Position numbers and translations under genes: made by a program. Below are positions 24,745-34,499 of a stretch of DNA of 39,197 nt, piece by piece. This DNA is from Clostridia bacterium. Lineage in GTDB: Bacteria > Bacillota > Clostridia > UMGS1810. The stretch spans positions 1 to 39,197 of the forward strand of contig JAFQBA010000072.1 in the NCBI GenBank assembly GCA_017416845.1, given 5' to 3'. The first letter of the stretch is position 1, and every line of letters begins with the position of its first letter. Under the pieces are notes generated by a model. The model saw only the letters and a program-made list of their open reading frames with translations. It had not been told where the DNA came from and did not search any database.

Positions 24745-25551
24745 CTTGTTTTTGCATTCGGACGGGGTTTTTCCGGTTTGACTTTTAAAACACTTGTTAA
24801 AATATGAAGCATCATAAAATCCGGTCAGTTCCATAGCCTCTGTAACGGAACAAGACTCGGAAACAAGAAGCTCATAGGCTTTTTCGATTCGCAGTTTGTT
24901 TCGGTATTTAAGAGGTGAGATGCCTGTCTCGGCTTTGAAATATCTTCTGAACATACATTCTCCGAGATTGCACAGATTAGCCAGGTCGGTTACTGAAAAA
25001 TCCTCAAGATAATTTGAATCTATGTATTTAATTGCTTTTGATACTTTTGATTGCTTCTGAAGATTTTCTGACGAAATAATAGAATATAAAATGTTTAAAA
25101 AAGTATATTTGCATTTTAGCGGAAATCCAAACTTTTCAGTGCTGAAGATGTGGTAACATTCCTTGAACAGACCTTCAATAATGTGTTTGTCGCAGTGTGA
25201 AAAATTACGGATTTCGGGGCAGATTGTTATACGGTATCCGTTGAGATCCTTCATTATATAGTTGATGGAATATACTTCACTTTTTTCATTATCTGCCCAT
25301 TCACTGCTGTATGCAATGTTGTAGGGGATGTACACAATACTTCCTGCCGATGCATTTATGGGTTTTTCATTAAACATATCAAAACGACAGTTCCCCGAAA
25401 CGATACAAACAATGCGGTCATGCAGATGTTCGTTGGCATATCTCAGATATTTATTGGGCGTCTTTATGACTCTGTGTGCCGCAGATATTGCTTCTGTATA
25501 GAAATTTGCATTGGAAATTACTTCGTAATTGTTTATGTGACTTTGATACAT
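24736..25551 (-). CDS. AraC-family regulator, divergent from the oligosaccharide importer
   Basis: This 271-residue regulator has an N-terminal cupin-like domain (HDRIVCIVSGNCRFDMF, ASAGSIVYIPYNIAY). Two AraC helix-turn-helix motifs follow (FSVTDLANLCNLGECMFRRYFKAETGISPLKYR, then VTEAMELTGFYDASYFNKCFKSQTGKTPSE). ATG 25551 is used because the longer frame would run through the promoter region; AAGGAG lies 13 bases upstream, which is distant. It is divergent from the three-gene ABC importer, with 232 bases between them, and very likely regulates it in response to the imported sugar. Confidence 0.9.
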   Translation of the reverse strand: MYQSHINNYEVISNANFYTEAISAAHRVIKTPNKYLRYANEHLHDRIVCIVSGNCRFDMFNEKPINASAGSIVYIPYNIAYSSEWADNEKSEVYSINYIMKDLNGYRITICPEIRNFSHCDKHIIEGLFKECYHIFSTEKFGFPLKCKYTFLNILYSIISSENLQKQSKVSKAIKYIDSNYLEDFSVTDLANLCNLGECMFRRYFKAETGISPLKYRNKLRIEKAYELLVSESCSVTEAMELTGFYDASYFNKCFKSQTGKTPSECKNKLS

Positions 25552-25594
25552 ATAAATAACACAACTCCTTAAAATAATACAATGTTTGTACCGT

Positions 25595-25624
25595 ATTATA
25601 CCACACAAATATCGTTTTGTCTAT
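25595..25624 (-). promoter_or_regulatory. Promoter of the AraC regulator gene
   Basis: On the - strand, TAGACA (25624-25619), 18 bases, TATAAT (25600-25595). Confidence 0.6.
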
Positions 25625-25731
25625 GGTTTTTTGTAAAAATTTCATATATAATATTAGAGTATTTAATAGTGGCATCTACAATTGTATTTTAATTATGAAA
25701 GTATTTGTCGCAAAATGTAATATGTTTCTAC

Positions 25732-25760
25732 TTTACATGCAGATTCATATTATCATATTA
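25732..25760 (+). promoter_or_regulatory. Weak candidate promoter of the oligosaccharide importer operon
   Basis: TTTACA (25732-25737), 17 bases, ATATTA (25755-25760). The -10 is poor and TCATATTA is directly repeated over it (25745-25760), as expected for an activator-dependent promoter, but this is a weak call. Confidence 0.3.
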
Positions 25761-25783
25761 CACATTATTTGGAGGGCGTTAAA

Positions 25784-26758
25784 GTGAACGAACAAAGCAT
25801 TACGTTAAAAAAGAAGCCCAATCTGGGCAGACGTATCGGCGATGAAATCAAACGCAATTTCGTACTTTATCTTATGGCTATTCCTGTCATAGTGTACTTT
25901 GTAGTGTTTGTTTATCTTCCGATGTACGGTTTGATTATCGCGTTCAAAGATTACAGACCGTTTAACCGTATGGGACAGGGCGGTATTTGGGGAAGTCCGT
26001 GGGCAGATTATTACGGATTCGGCAACTTCGTCAAATTTTTCCAGAGTCCGCTTTTCTGGTCTGTTATCAAAAACACAATATACATCAGCTTGCTCGGTAC
26101 TTGTTTCAGCTTCCCGGCACCTATCATATTTGCCCTGATGCTTAATGAAATCAAGAACCTCAAGTACAAAAAGATAATTCAGACCATTACATACTTACCT
26201 CACTTTATCTCGATGGTTGTTATCTGTAGTATGATTATCCGATTCTTCCAGACAGAAGGTATCCTTACCAAGCTAATTACTTTGCTTGGCGGTGAGAAAC
26301 AAAACTACATGATTAATGAAGATGCTTACAGACCCATTTTCGTAGGCTCCGGTATCTGGCAAGGTGTAGGCTGGGGTAGTATCATTTATATCTCTGCACT
26401 CAGCTCAATTGACCAGGAACTTTATGAAGCAGCCGTTATCGATGGTGCAGGCAAGTGGAAACAGCTTGTACATATTACAATTCCCGGTATCCTTTCAACA
26501 ATCGTTATTCTTCTTATTATGAATATCGGTTCCATACTCAGCGTAGGCTACGAAAAAACCATTCTTCTTCAGAATGATAAAACAGCAAGTGTTGCCCGCG
26601 TTATCTCATCATATACATATGATTTGAGTTTCGGTGAAGGAAACAGCGACTTTGCTTATTCCTCAGCTATTGGTATTTTCCAGTCTGTTGTAAATATCAT
26701 ATTCCTTACAATAGCAAATACCATATCCAAAAAAGTAACCGACAGCGGATTATTCTGA
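25784..26758 (+). CDS. ABC oligosaccharide importer, permease 1 (LplB/YteP-like)
   Basis: The protein has 324 residues and six helices. GTG 25784 is the start, 8 bases after GGAGG. The family signatures are YLMAIPVIVYFVVFVYLPMY, GLIIAFKDYRPF and the EAA loop EAAVIDGAGKWKQLVHITIP that contacts the ATPase. This LplB-type permease subfamily imports oligosaccharides such as rhamnogalacturonides, uronides and other plant-derived sugars. It forms a heterodimer with the next gene product. No ATPase gene is in the operon, so an MsmX-like ATPase shared between importers is expected elsewhere. Confidence 0.93.
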   Translation: MNEQSITLKKKPNLGRRIGDEIKRNFVLYLMAIPVIVYFVVFVYLPMYGLIIAFKDYRPFNRMGQGGIWGSPWADYYGFGNFVKFFQSPLFWSVIKNTIYISLLGTCFSFPAPIIFALMLNEIKNLKYKKIIQTITYLPHFISMVVICSMIIRFFQTEGILTKLITLLGGEKQNYMINEDAYRPIFVGSGIWQGVGWGSIIYISALSSIDQELYEAAVIDGAGKWKQLVHITIPGILSTIVILLIMNIGSILSVGYEKTILLQNDKTASVARVISSYTYDLSFGEGNSDFAYSSAIGIFQSVVNIIFLTIANTISKKVTDSGLF

Positions 26759-26776
26759 GAAGGAGGGTGACAATAA

Positions 26777-27643
26777 ATGGTATATAAACCGTCAATTGGA
26801 GAGAAAGTCTTCAATTTATTCAACATTTTATTCATGGCACTTATGATTTTCATTTGCTTCTATCCGTTCTGGTATTGTGTGACATGTTCATTGTCAAAAC
26901 AGGCAGATACAGCGTCACTCATGCTTTTACCTAACGGATTTACTCTCGCTACATACAAAGACGTACTTGCAAGAGAAGCAATTCAGAAAGGTTATCTTGT
27001 TACAATCTTTGTCGTTGTAGTTGGTACAATCATCAACCTTATCATGACAACAATAGCTGCATTCCTTCTTACAAGAAAGAATTTTGCTATCAGAGGTTTC
27101 CTCACATGGATGATGCTTTTCACTATGTATTTTGGTGGCGGTATGATTCCTACATATATTGTATATACTCAGATTCTCGGTCTTGAAGGTTCAATTCTTG
27201 TACTTCTCATTCCCGGATGTATCAGTGTTTACAATATGATTGTTATGAGAACAAACTTTAACGGTATACCAACCAGTCTTGAAGAATCCGTAAAAGTTGA
27301 CGGCGGTAATGATATGCATGTTTTGTGGCACATTATTATTCCGCTTTCAAAAGCTGTTATATCAGTTATGGTTCTTTTCTATGGTGTTGGTCACTGGAAC
27401 TCATGGTTCAATGCTTCCCTCTATCTTCAGGGAACCGAAATTCAGCCTCTCCAGCTCAGACTTCGTGAAATTCTCATTCTCGGTCAGACAGCTGCAGAAG
27501 GTGATGCCGGTGACGTATCCACAATGGCAGAAAACATCAAATATGCTACTATTATAGTTGCTACACTCCCCATACTTTTGGTATATCCTGTTATTCAGAA
27601 GTATTTTGTAAAGGGTGTAATGATTGGTGCAGTAAAGGGTTAA
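26777..27643 (+). CDS. ABC oligosaccharide importer, permease 2 (LplC/YtcP-like)
   Basis: This 288-residue permease starts 18 bases after the first permease gene, behind AAGGAGG. The N-terminal motif FNLFNILFMALMIFICFYPF, then CSLSKQADTASLMLLPNGFT, and the EAA loop EESVKVDGGNDMHVLWHIII-PLSK are typical of YtcP/LplC proteins. The C terminus YPVIQKYFVKGVMIGAVKG is a near-universal ending of the group. It pairs with the preceding permease. Confidence 0.95.
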   Translation: MVYKPSIGEKVFNLFNILFMALMIFICFYPFWYCVTCSLSKQADTASLMLLPNGFTLATYKDVLAREAIQKGYLVTIFVVVVGTIINLIMTTIAAFLLTRKNFAIRGFLTWMMLFTMYFGGGMIPTYIVYTQILGLEGSILVLLIPGCISVYNMIVMRTNFNGIPTSLEESVKVDGGNDMHVLWHIIIPLSKAVISVMVLFYGVGHWNSWFNASLYLQGTEIQPLQLRLREILILGQTAAEGDAGDVSTMAENIKYATIIVATLPILLVYPVIQKYFVKGVMIGAVKG

Positions 27644-27700
27644 TTTTTGTTAATAATCGCATTGCGATTGTTATATAAAATACAATATGGAGGTAAAGAA

Positions 27701-29371
27701 ATGAAAAAACTTTCAAAAGTTATTTCTTCTCTTGCAGCTCTTGCTCTTCTCGCTTCAGCATTTGTTGGTTGCGGACAGCAGGGTCAGACCAGAGTAGAAA
27801 CAGATGGTAGTTCGTTTACCTACTGGGTAAACATGGACGGTAACACAAAAAATGCCGGACTTCAGAACAACAGTGAGATGATGCTTTATAAGGAAATGGA
27901 AAAGAACACAGGCATCCACATTGACTTTATTCATCCCGCTGAAGGAACAACAGGAAACGAAGCAGCAACAACAATGTTCCTCGATGAAAAATTGCCTGAC
28001 ATTATCAAATACAGTTGGGATGCATATCCCGGCGGTCCTCAGCAGGCTATTGATGACGGTGTAATTATCGCCCTCAATAAAGAACTCGATCTTTCCAAAG
28101 CTGCTCCCGAATACTGGAATTACGTTAAAGACGGTGAAATGAAAAAAGCTGTTACAACAGACTCCGGTGACTACTATGGCTTCAACAACCTTAACCTTGG
28201 TGAAACAAAAGGTTTTGCAGGTCTTTATGTAAGAAGAGACAAACTTAAAGAATGGAACATGGATGTTCCCACAAACATCGACGAATGGACAGCTCTCTTT
28301 GCTAAAGCGAAGGAATCAGGCTTCTCCAAGCCCTTCACAGCTGCTATCAGTGATCTCACCTTCTCAAGTGGCGGTAGCTCCGGTTTTAACACAGCATATG
28401 ATGTTGGTAGAGGTTTCTATATAGATGATGTTGATGGAAAAGCCGAAGTAGTATTTGCTCCTTTGCAGGAAGGCTTCTCCGAATATCTTGCACAGTTAGC
28501 TGCATGGTATAAAGCAGGTTATATTGATCCTGACTTTGCAACAGTTGCATCTGATGTTATCATGTCAAACATGGTTAACGATATATCTGTTGCTTCACAC
28601 GGTTACATCGGTTCTGCTATTGGTAAGATTCTCCCTGCAGCACTTGACAGAAATCCCAACTTTGACCTTGTAGCTTGTCCTTATCCCACAACAGCAGATG
28701 GTCATGAATCTGAATTCCAGGTATGTTATAATCCTGCTACATCTACTGCTAATGCTATTTCATGGCAGTGCGGTAACTATGAAAAAGCTGCTGAATGGTG
28801 TAACTATGTATACACTGAAGAAGGCATGGTTCTCCAGCTCTTTGGTATAGAAGGTGAACACCACACAGTTGAAATGCGCGATGACGACGGTGACGGCGTA
28901 GAAGAAAAACACTATGTATACACCGATTTGATTGCTGAACCTAAGAATTCAAACTGTAACTCAGTTGCAGAAGCTATGTACAAATATATGCTTCCCTGTA
29001 ACTATCCCGGTTACAACCAGCACATTGACTATCTGATGGGTTACTATCAGTATGATCAGCAGAAAGAAGCTATTGTAACATGGAACGTACCTGCAAACAA
29101 AGATGGAACAGAAGCAGACGATCCTAATGCTACAGATACTCCTCAGGAACATCAGCTTCCTACATTAAGCTATACTAATGAAGAAAGCTCAAGAGTTCTT
29201 GAACTCACAACTCTTGTTGAAGCTGATCTTGGTGCAGTATTTATTGATGTAGTTATGGGTCATAAATCACTTTCTGATTGGGAAGCTGCAGTTGATAAAG
29301 CTATGAAAGACGGCTACGAAGAAATCCTTGAAATCAGAAACGCTGCATTCGACAGATATCAGAAAAAATAA
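27701..29371 (+). CDS. ABC oligosaccharide importer, substrate-binding lipoprotein (LplA/YtcQ-like)
   Basis: This 556-residue lipoprotein starts at ATG 27701 after GGAGGTAAAGAA. The signal peptide ends in a lipobox FVGC, with Cys23 as the lipid anchor. The mature protein is a large type of solute-binding protein: NTGIHIDFIHPAEG, DEKLPDIIKYSWDAYPGGPQ, LYVRRDKLKEWNMDVPTNID and a long C-terminal extension with acidic Asp-Gly-Asp-Gly (DDDGDGVEE), a possible calcium site. About 57 bases separate it from the second permease gene. It captures an unknown oligosaccharide on the outer face. The C-terminal residues 400-556 are longer than in short sugar-binding proteins but usual for LplA/YtcQ. Confidence 0.92.
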   Translation: MKKLSKVISSLAALALLASAFVGCGQQGQTRVETDGSSFTYWVNMDGNTKNAGLQNNSEMMLYKEMEKNTGIHIDFIHPAEGTTGNEAATTMFLDEKLPDIIKYSWDAYPGGPQQAIDDGVIIALNKELDLSKAAPEYWNYVKDGEMKKAVTTDSGDYYGFNNLNLGETKGFAGLYVRRDKLKEWNMDVPTNIDEWTALFAKAKESGFSKPFTAAISDLTFSSGGSSGFNTAYDVGRGFYIDDVDGKAEVVFAPLQEGFSEYLAQLAAWYKAGYIDPDFATVASDVIMSNMVNDISVASHGYIGSAIGKILPAALDRNPNFDLVACPYPTTADGHESEFQVCYNPATSTANAISWQCGNYEKAAEWCNYVYTEEGMVLQLFGIEGEHHTVEMRDDDGDGVEEKHYVYTDLIAEPKNSNCNSVAEAMYKYMLPCNYPGYNQHIDYLMGYYQYDQQKEAIVTWNVPANKDGTEADDPNATDTPQEHQLPTLSYTNEESSRVLELTTLVEADLGAVFIDVVMGHKSLSDWEAAVDKAMKDGYEEILEIRNAAFDRYQKK

Positions 29372-29409
29372 TTATTACATAATTTAATAATTATATATTA
29401 ATCAACTTA

Positions 29410-29448
29410 AAAGGGAATGTAAAATCAATATGGTTTTACATTCCCTTT
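29410..29448 (+). terminator. Hairpin after the importer operon
   Basis: A 15-bp stem (AAAGGGAATGTAAAA with its complement at 29434-29448, loop of nine) lies 38 bases after the stop. The T run is short, so termination may be partial, or it may act in both directions with the next hairpin. Confidence 0.7.
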
Positions 29449-29472
29449 AAAATGATATTTGATTACAAAAAA

Positions 29473-29519
29473 AGGCTGATTGAATAAATGAATTACTTCA
29501 TTATATCTTCAATCAGTCT
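29473..29519 (-). terminator. Terminator of the fatty acid synthesis operon
   Basis: On the - strand, AGACTGATTGAA (29519-29508) pairs with TTCAATCAGCCT (29484-29473), including G-U pairing, around a 23-base loop that contains a second small stem. Seven T residues follow. It begins 22 bases after the accA stop. Confidence 0.75.
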
Positions 29520-29541
29520 CTTTCAATATATGATATTAAGA

Positions 29542-30324
29542 TTATCTTCCGATTTTTCTGAATTTGTTATATCTCTGATCAAGAAGCTCTTGCTTTGACA
29601 TCTTTTTTAGTGTTATAATCTCTTCTGAAATGTAGTTTTTAAGATTGCTGCATATTTCTTCACTTGTAAGATCTTTTTCATCTATAATTTTTTCAATTAC
29701 GTCAAATTCTTTCAAATCCTGAGCAGTAAGCTTCAAAACATCTGCCGCATCGCTTGCTTTGGTTGCATCTTTCCAGAGGATTGTTGCACATCCTTCAGGG
29801 GAAATAACAGAATATACTGAATTTTCAAGCATACATACTCTGTTTCCGACACCAAGTGCCAATGCACCGCCACTTCCGCCTTCGCCTACAATTACCGAGA
29901 TTATTGGTGCTTTAATACCCATCATTTTATAAAGATTTTCGGCAATTGCTTCGCCCTGGCCTCTTTCTTCTGCATCAATGCCACAGTATGCACCGGAGCT
30001 TCCAATGAAGCAAATTATGGGGCGATTAAATTTTTCGGCGTTTTTCATCAGCCGCAGAGCTTTTCTGTAGCCTTCGGGGGTGGGACATCCAAAATGTCTT
30101 TTAATTCTTTCTTCGATGGTGTCACCGCGCTCCATACCGATCACTGTAACTGCTTCACCGTTTAAAAATCCAACTCCTGCAATAATTGCACCGTCATCTC
30201 CATAGCGCCTGTCACCGTGAAGCTCAACGAAGTTATCAATCATATTTTTTATAAAGTAACCACCCATTGGTCTTTTGTTACCTCTTGCGGCGGCAACCTT
30301 TTCATATGCTGTTAAATTACTCAT
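29542..30324 (-). CDS. accA: Acetyl-CoA carboxylase, carboxyltransferase subunit alpha
   Basis: This 260-residue subunit, with AccD, moves the carboxyl group from biotin to acetyl-CoA to make malonyl-CoA. It has ELHGDRRYGDDGAIIAG, FGCPTPEGYRKALRLM, the oxyanion-forming GEGGSGGALALGVGN and YSVISPEGCATILWKD. It is shorter than the 319-residue E. coli protein, mainly by lacking the extra N-terminal helices, as in many Clostridia. GGAGG lies 7 bases before the ATG. It is the last gene of the fab operon, 15 bases after accD. Biotin carrier (AccB) and biotin carboxylase (AccC) genes are absent from the operon. Confidence 0.96.
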   Translation of the reverse strand: MSNLTAYEKVAAARGNKRPMGGYFIKNMIDNFVELHGDRRYGDDGAIIAGVGFLNGEAVTVIGMERGDTIEERIKRHFGCPTPEGYRKALRLMKNAEKFNRPIICFIGSSGAYCGIDAEERGQGEAIAENLYKMMGIKAPIISVIVGEGGSGGALALGVGNRVCMLENSVYSVISPEGCATILWKDATKASDAADVLKLTAQDLKEFDVIEKIIDEKDLTSEEICSNLKNYISEEIITLKKMSKQELLDQRYNKFRKIGR

Positions 30325-30339
30325 TTTATATCCTCCCGT

Positions 30340-31155
30340 TTATGCTATGGTGTGAATAGCGAGTAGATTTGACAGAGTATCTTTCAAATCTTTTCTTTCA
30401 ACAATTGCATCAATAAATCCGTGTTCAAGCAAAAACTCTGCTCTTTGAAATCCCTTGGGAAGCTTTTCACCGGTTGTCTGTTCAATTACCCTTGCACCTG
30501 CAAATCCTATAAGAGCATTTGGCTCTGCAATAATAATGTCACCGAGCATACCAAAGCTTGCAGTTATTCCTCCTGTTGTGGGGTCGGTGAGAACGGGTAT
30601 GTAGAGAAGACCGGAGTCGCTGTGACGCTTAACTGCACCGCTTACCTTTGCCATTTGCATGAGTGAAATGATACCCTCTTGCATTCTTGCCCCGCCTGAT
30701 GTTACAAAACCTACAACCGGCAGTTTTTCAGCTGTGGCTTTTTCAAAAAGTCTTGTGAGCTTTTCACCTACAACGCTTCCCATACTTGCCATCATGAATG
30801 CCGAATCCATGACAAAAATTGCTGTTTTCTTGCCTTCAATGTTGCATGTTCCGCAAACAACGGCCTCGTTTAAACCGGTTGCTTTTTTCGCTTTTTCAAG
30901 CTTTTCGTCATATTCAGGGAAATTAAGAATATTCTTGCTTGTAAGTTCTTCATCAATGGGGGAGAATGTTTCATCATCACAAATTGCTTCGAGTCTTTCA
31001 AATGCATTCATTCTCATATATGCATTACAGTTGGGGCATATGATGTGATTTGCTTTTAAATCGGAATATTTAATTTCTTCATTGCATTTTTTGCAAATTC
31101 TCGGCTCTTTGGATTCTTTTCCGAACAAGCCTTTAAAAAAATCTTTTAAACTCAT
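30340..31155 (-). CDS. accD: Acetyl-CoA carboxylase, carboxyltransferase subunit beta
   Basis: This 271-residue subunit has the N-terminal four-cysteine zinc finger (CKKCNEEI, then [10 protein letters not shown]) and the carboxyltransferase core ([57 protein letters not shown]). ATG 31155 is chosen because GAGG is 7 bases upstream; an in-frame TTG at 31170 lies before the ribosome binding site. It pairs with AccA. Confidence 0.96.
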   Translation of the reverse strand: MSLKDFFKGLFGKESKEPRICKKCNEEIKYSDLKANHIICPNCNAYMRMNAFERLEAICDDETFSPIDEELTSKNILNFPEYDEKLEKAKKATGLNEAVVCGTCNIEGKKTAIFVMDSAFMMASMGSVVGEKLTRLFEKATAEKLPVVGFVTSGGARMQEGIISLMQMAKVSGAVKRHSDSGLLYIPVLTDPTTGGITASFGMLGDIIIAEPNALIGFAGARVIEQTTGEKLPKGFQRAEFLLEHGFIDAIVERKDLKDTLSNLLAIHTIA

Positions 31156-31171
31156 TTTAATACCTCGCAAA

Positions 31172-31591
31172 TTACTTTTTATCAGCTACTGCAAATGAAA
31201 ATTCGGCACTCACACAAAGCTTGCCGTTAACATAACCGCTTCCTTTTGCAAAATAGAAAGGCTCGCGCTCTTTTGTGATTTCGCATTTTGTTTCAAACAC
31301 ATCTCCGGGTACAACCGTGTTTCTGAATTTCACTTTGTCAAGTCCTGTGAAAAACGGAAGCTGATTTTCTTTGAGTTTACCTTCCATGCAAACGCAAACT
31401 GACTGACCGAGAATTTCACAAAGTACAACTCCCGGAACAACGGGATTTCCGGGGAAATGCCCCTTCAAAAACCATTCGTCCCCGGTTATTTCCTTTTTTC
31501 CGTAGGCAATGCCGTCCACAAGTTCAACACTGTCTAAAAGGAGCATATTGTCTCTGTGGGGGAGTATATTTTTAATTTCCTCTTTATTCAT
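31172..31591 (-). CDS. fabZ: 3-hydroxyacyl-ACP dehydratase FabZ
   Basis: This 139-residue hot-dog-fold enzyme removes water from 3-hydroxyacyl-ACP in each elongation cycle. The N-terminal [11 protein letters not shown] and the catalytic stretch [15 protein letters not shown] (active-site His and Glu) are intact. It starts four bases after fabF, so translation is probably coupled. Firmicute-type operons often have accB before fabZ and accC after it; neither is found here. Confidence 0.96.
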   Translation of the reverse strand: MNKEEIKNILPHRDNMLLLDSVELVDGIAYGKKEITGDEWFLKGHFPGNPVVPGVVLCEILGQSVCVCMEGKLKENQLPFFTGLDKVKFRNTVVPGDVFETKCEITKEREPFYFAKGSGYVNGKLCVSAEFSFAVADKK

Positions 31592-31595
31592 AATA

Positions 31596-32831
31596 TTAGC
31601 CCTCGCATTTTTTGAACGCTACGCATGCATTGTGACCGCCAAAGCCGAGAGAGGTTGACATAGCCAGTTCAAGCTCTGTTTCGAGTGCAGTGTTTGGTGT
31701 GTAGTCAAGGTCACACTCTTCGTCTTTTTCTTTGTAACCTATAGTAGGAGGAATGATACCCTCGCAAAGTGCTTTTATTGCGGCAATGCCTTCAATTGCA
31801 CCTGCGCCACCGAGAAGGTGTCCTGTCATGGATTTTGTTGAACTGATGTGAACCTTGTAGGCATCATCACCAAAAGCGTTTTTAATAGCTTTGGTTTCTG
31901 TTTTGTCATTAAGGGGAGTACTTGTTCCGTGTGCATTGATATACACTTTGCTTGCATCAAAGTCGATTCCGCATTCTGTGAGACATGCTGAAATTGCTTT
32001 TCCGGAAGCAACAGCTTCGGAGTCGGGGGCTGTTACATGGAATGCATCACATGTGCTTCCGTATCCGCACACCTCTGCATAAATTTTTGCACCTCTTTTA
32101 ATTGCATGGTCATAGTCTTCAACAATGAGTGCACCGGCACCCTCACCGATTACGAACCCGCTTCGTCTTTTGTCAAAGGGGATTGATGCCGCATCCTTGT
32201 CGGTGCTTTCGGTAAGAGCCATACAGTTTATGAAGCCTGCCATTGCAAGGGGAGAAACAGCCGCATCAACGCCGCCTGCAATGATTGCATCGGCATAGCC
32301 GCCTTTAATTGTTCTGTAGGCTTCGCCAATTGCGCTTGTGCCTGTTGCACACGCTGTGGAAATGCAAACACAAGGACCCTTTGCACCAAATTTAATGGCA
32401 ATATTTCCTGCCGCCATGTTGGGAATCATTTTTGAAATAAAGTGTGGCGAAACTCTCTGAGGGCCTCTGTTTAAAAATGTGTTTTGTTCTGCAACAAATG
32501 TGTCAAAACCACCAACACCCGTACCATAATATACACCAAGTCTGTCGGGGTCGATGCTACCTTCAAGTCCTGAATCGGTCATTGCCTGGGTTGCGGCGGC
32601 AATTGAAAACTGAACAAATTTATCGGTTCTTCTCACTTCGGATTTTTCCATATAAAGTGTTGCATCAAAATCTTTAACCTGACCTGCAAGCTTTGCTCTT
32701 AAGTCGGTTGTGTCAAAGCTTGTAATTGTATCTATTCCGTTTTTACCTTCTTTAAGAGAGTTCCAATAACTTTCGGTATCGTTGCCTATTGGAGTTACTG
32801 CTCCAAGGCCTGTAATTACTACTCTTTTCAT
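31596..32831 (-). CDS. fabF: Beta-ketoacyl-ACP synthase II
   Basis: This 411-residue elongation enzyme has the complete Cys-His-His triad: active-site Cys in STACATGTSAIGEAYR, His in INAHGTSTPLND and His in STKSMTGHLLGGAGAIE. The ATG at 32831 gives the usual N terminus MKRVVITGLGAVTPIGND. A GTG three codons upstream, with GAAAGG four bases before it, is also possible. It follows fabG by 20 bases. Confidence 0.97.
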   Translation of the reverse strand: MKRVVITGLGAVTPIGNDTESYWNSLKEGKNGIDTITSFDTTDLRAKLAGQVKDFDATLYMEKSEVRRTDKFVQFSIAAATQAMTDSGLEGSIDPDRLGVYYGTGVGGFDTFVAEQNTFLNRGPQRVSPHFISKMIPNMAAGNIAIKFGAKGPCVCISTACATGTSAIGEAYRTIKGGYADAIIAGGVDAAVSPLAMAGFINCMALTESTDKDAASIPFDKRRSGFVIGEGAGALIVEDYDHAIKRGAKIYAEVCGYGSTCDAFHVTAPDSEAVASGKAISACLTECGIDFDASKVYINAHGTSTPLNDKTETKAIKNAFGDDAYKVHISSTKSMTGHLLGGAGAIEGIAAIKALCEGIIPPTIGYKEKDEECDLDYTPNTALETELELAMSTSLGFGGHNACVAFKKCEG

Positions 32832-32851
32832 TTCTGTCACCTTACCTTTCT

Positions 32852-33586
32852 TTAAATAGCGAGACCGCCGTCAACACGGATTGTTTCGCCTGTTACATAA
32901 TCTGACATTGAACTTGCCAAAAAAAGCGCTGTATTTGCAATATCAAGGGGATTTGCAACTCTTTTCAGCGGAATTGAAGTTAAAAATGCTTCAGCGTCCA
33001 TATCCTTTGTCATATCTGTTGTTACAAAACCCGGAGCAATGGCATTGCAACAAATGTTTTTGCCGCCAAGCTCTTTTGCTACGGATTTTGTCAAGCCAAT
33101 AAGTCCTGCCTTTGATGAAGAATAGTTAGCCTGACCTGCAATGCCGTTTAAGCCGGAAACTGATGATACATTGATTATTTTTCCTGATTTTTGGCGGACA
33201 AATCCTCTTGCTACAGATTTAATCATGTTAAATGCACCTTTTAGATTTGTGTCGATAACATCATCAAATTCATCTTCGGTCATTGTAAGTATGAGATTGT
33301 CTCTTGTGATTCCTGCATTATTAACCAGGATATCGGGTTTGCCGATTTTTTCCGTGATTTCTTTGACGGTATTTTGGCATTCTTCAAGGTTTGCTACATT
33401 ACATTTGAAAATACCTGCATTAACTTCGGTGTTTTCATTTATATAGCTCAAAACTTCATTTGCTTTTTCTTCGTTTCCGCTATATATAATTGCTACGTTT
33501 GCTCCGTTTTCGGCAAACAGTTTTGCAATTGCCGCACCAATTCCTCTTGATGCACCGGTGATTATGGCATTTTTACCTTTAAGCAT
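32852..33586 (-). CDS. fabG: 3-oxoacyl-ACP reductase FabG
   Basis: This 244-residue short-chain dehydrogenase reduces 3-oxoacyl-ACP with NADPH. It shows the TGASRGIGAAIA nucleotide motif near residue 10, the NNAG motif, Ser in NVSSVSG and the catalytic YSSSKAG (Tyr-x3-Lys), and ends DYVTGETIRVDGGLAI. It overlaps the end of fabD by eight bases, a sign of coupled translation. Confidence 0.97.
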   Translation of the reverse strand: MLKGKNAIITGASRGIGAAIAKLFAENGANVAIIYSGNEEKANEVLSYINENTEVNAGIFKCNVANLEECQNTVKEITEKIGKPDILVNNAGITRDNLILTMTEDEFDDVIDTNLKGAFNMIKSVARGFVRQKSGKIINVSSVSGLNGIAGQANYSSSKAGLIGLTKSVAKELGGKNICCNAIAPGFVTTDMTKDMDAEAFLTSIPLKRVANPLDIANTALFLASSMSDYVTGETIRVDGGLAI

Positions 33587-34499
33587 TGTTTTTCAGCGCC
33601 TCCAATGTAGCATCAAGACTTTCTTTATCTTGAACATTATATACATTCACTTCTTTTGAAATCTTTTTGATAAGTCCCGAAAGGGTTTTTCCTGCTCCGA
33701 CTTCAATAAAATCGGTAAAACCGTCTGCAATCATGTTTTCGATTGTTGTCTGCCATTTTACGGGGCTCTTCATCTGAAGTTTAAGAGTTTCTCTCACATC
33801 TTCGCCGTAGGGGAGAGCAGTGAGGTTTGCAAAGCAGGGTTTAACGGGAGCATCAATTTCAAATGATTCAAGCTTTTTACCAAATTCATCTGCGGCATCT
33901 GCCATGAAAGGTGAATGGAATGCGGCACTCACTGCAAGAGGAATAATTCTGCCGCCTGCTTCTTTAACTTTTTCTTCAAATGCGCTCATTTCGCTCTTCA
34001 GACCCGAAACAACAATCTGCCCGGGGCAGTTATAGTTAACGGGATACAGGTTTTCAAATTCATTGGTAAGATTTTCAACATCTTCTGCCGAAAGCTTCAT
34101 AACAGCCGCCATGGCGGTATCTGCTTTTCCTGCGGCATTGTTCATTAGTTTGCCACGCTCTGTTACAATTTTAAATCCTTCCTCGTGTGAATATGCTCCT
34201 GCATATGCAAGCGCCGCAATTTCACCAAGAGAAAAACCTGCAACTGCATCTGCGCTGATGCCGTTATCTTCAAGGGCAAGAGCCGCACCAAGATCCACAA
34301 GATAGAGACAAGGCTGTGTGTTGGCAGTAATTTTCAGTTCTTCATCACTGCCTTCAAATGACTGTTTCATTGTGCCGTTTCTTATTTCTTCGGCATTGTC
34401 ATACATTTTTTTTACAGAGCCGCCGAGTTCATAGAGACTTTTACCCATACCGCTGTACTGTGCGCCCTGTCCTGAAAAAACAAATGCTATTTTACCCAT
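33579..34499 (-). CDS. fabD: Malonyl-CoA:ACP transacylase
   Basis: This 306-residue enzyme loads malonyl groups on ACP. It has VFSGQGAQYSGMG at the N terminus, the nucleophile motif AGFSLGEIAAL with its Ser, and the conserved His in AVSAAFHSPFM. It overlaps the end of fabK by 13 bases. Confidence 0.96.
   Translation of the reverse strand: MGKIAFVFSGQGAQYSGMGKSLYELGGSVKKMYDNAEEIRNGTMKQSFEGSDEELKITANTQPCLYLVDLGAALALEDNGISADAVAGFSLGEIAALAYAGAYSHEEGFKIVTERGKLMNNAAGKADTAMAAVMKLSAEDVENLTNEFENLYPVNYNCPGQIVVSGLKSEMSAFEEKVKEAGGRIIPLAVSAAFHSPFMADAADEFGKKLESFEIDAPVKPCFANLTALPYGEDVRETLKLQMKSPVKWQTTIENMIADGFTDFIEVGAGKTLSGLIKKISKEVNVYNVQDKESLDATLEALKNNA

Noticed and set aside
30421..31048. Open frames on the + strand opposite accD
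   Set aside because: They are shadows of the conserved accD gene, with no ribosome binding site and no recognisable product.
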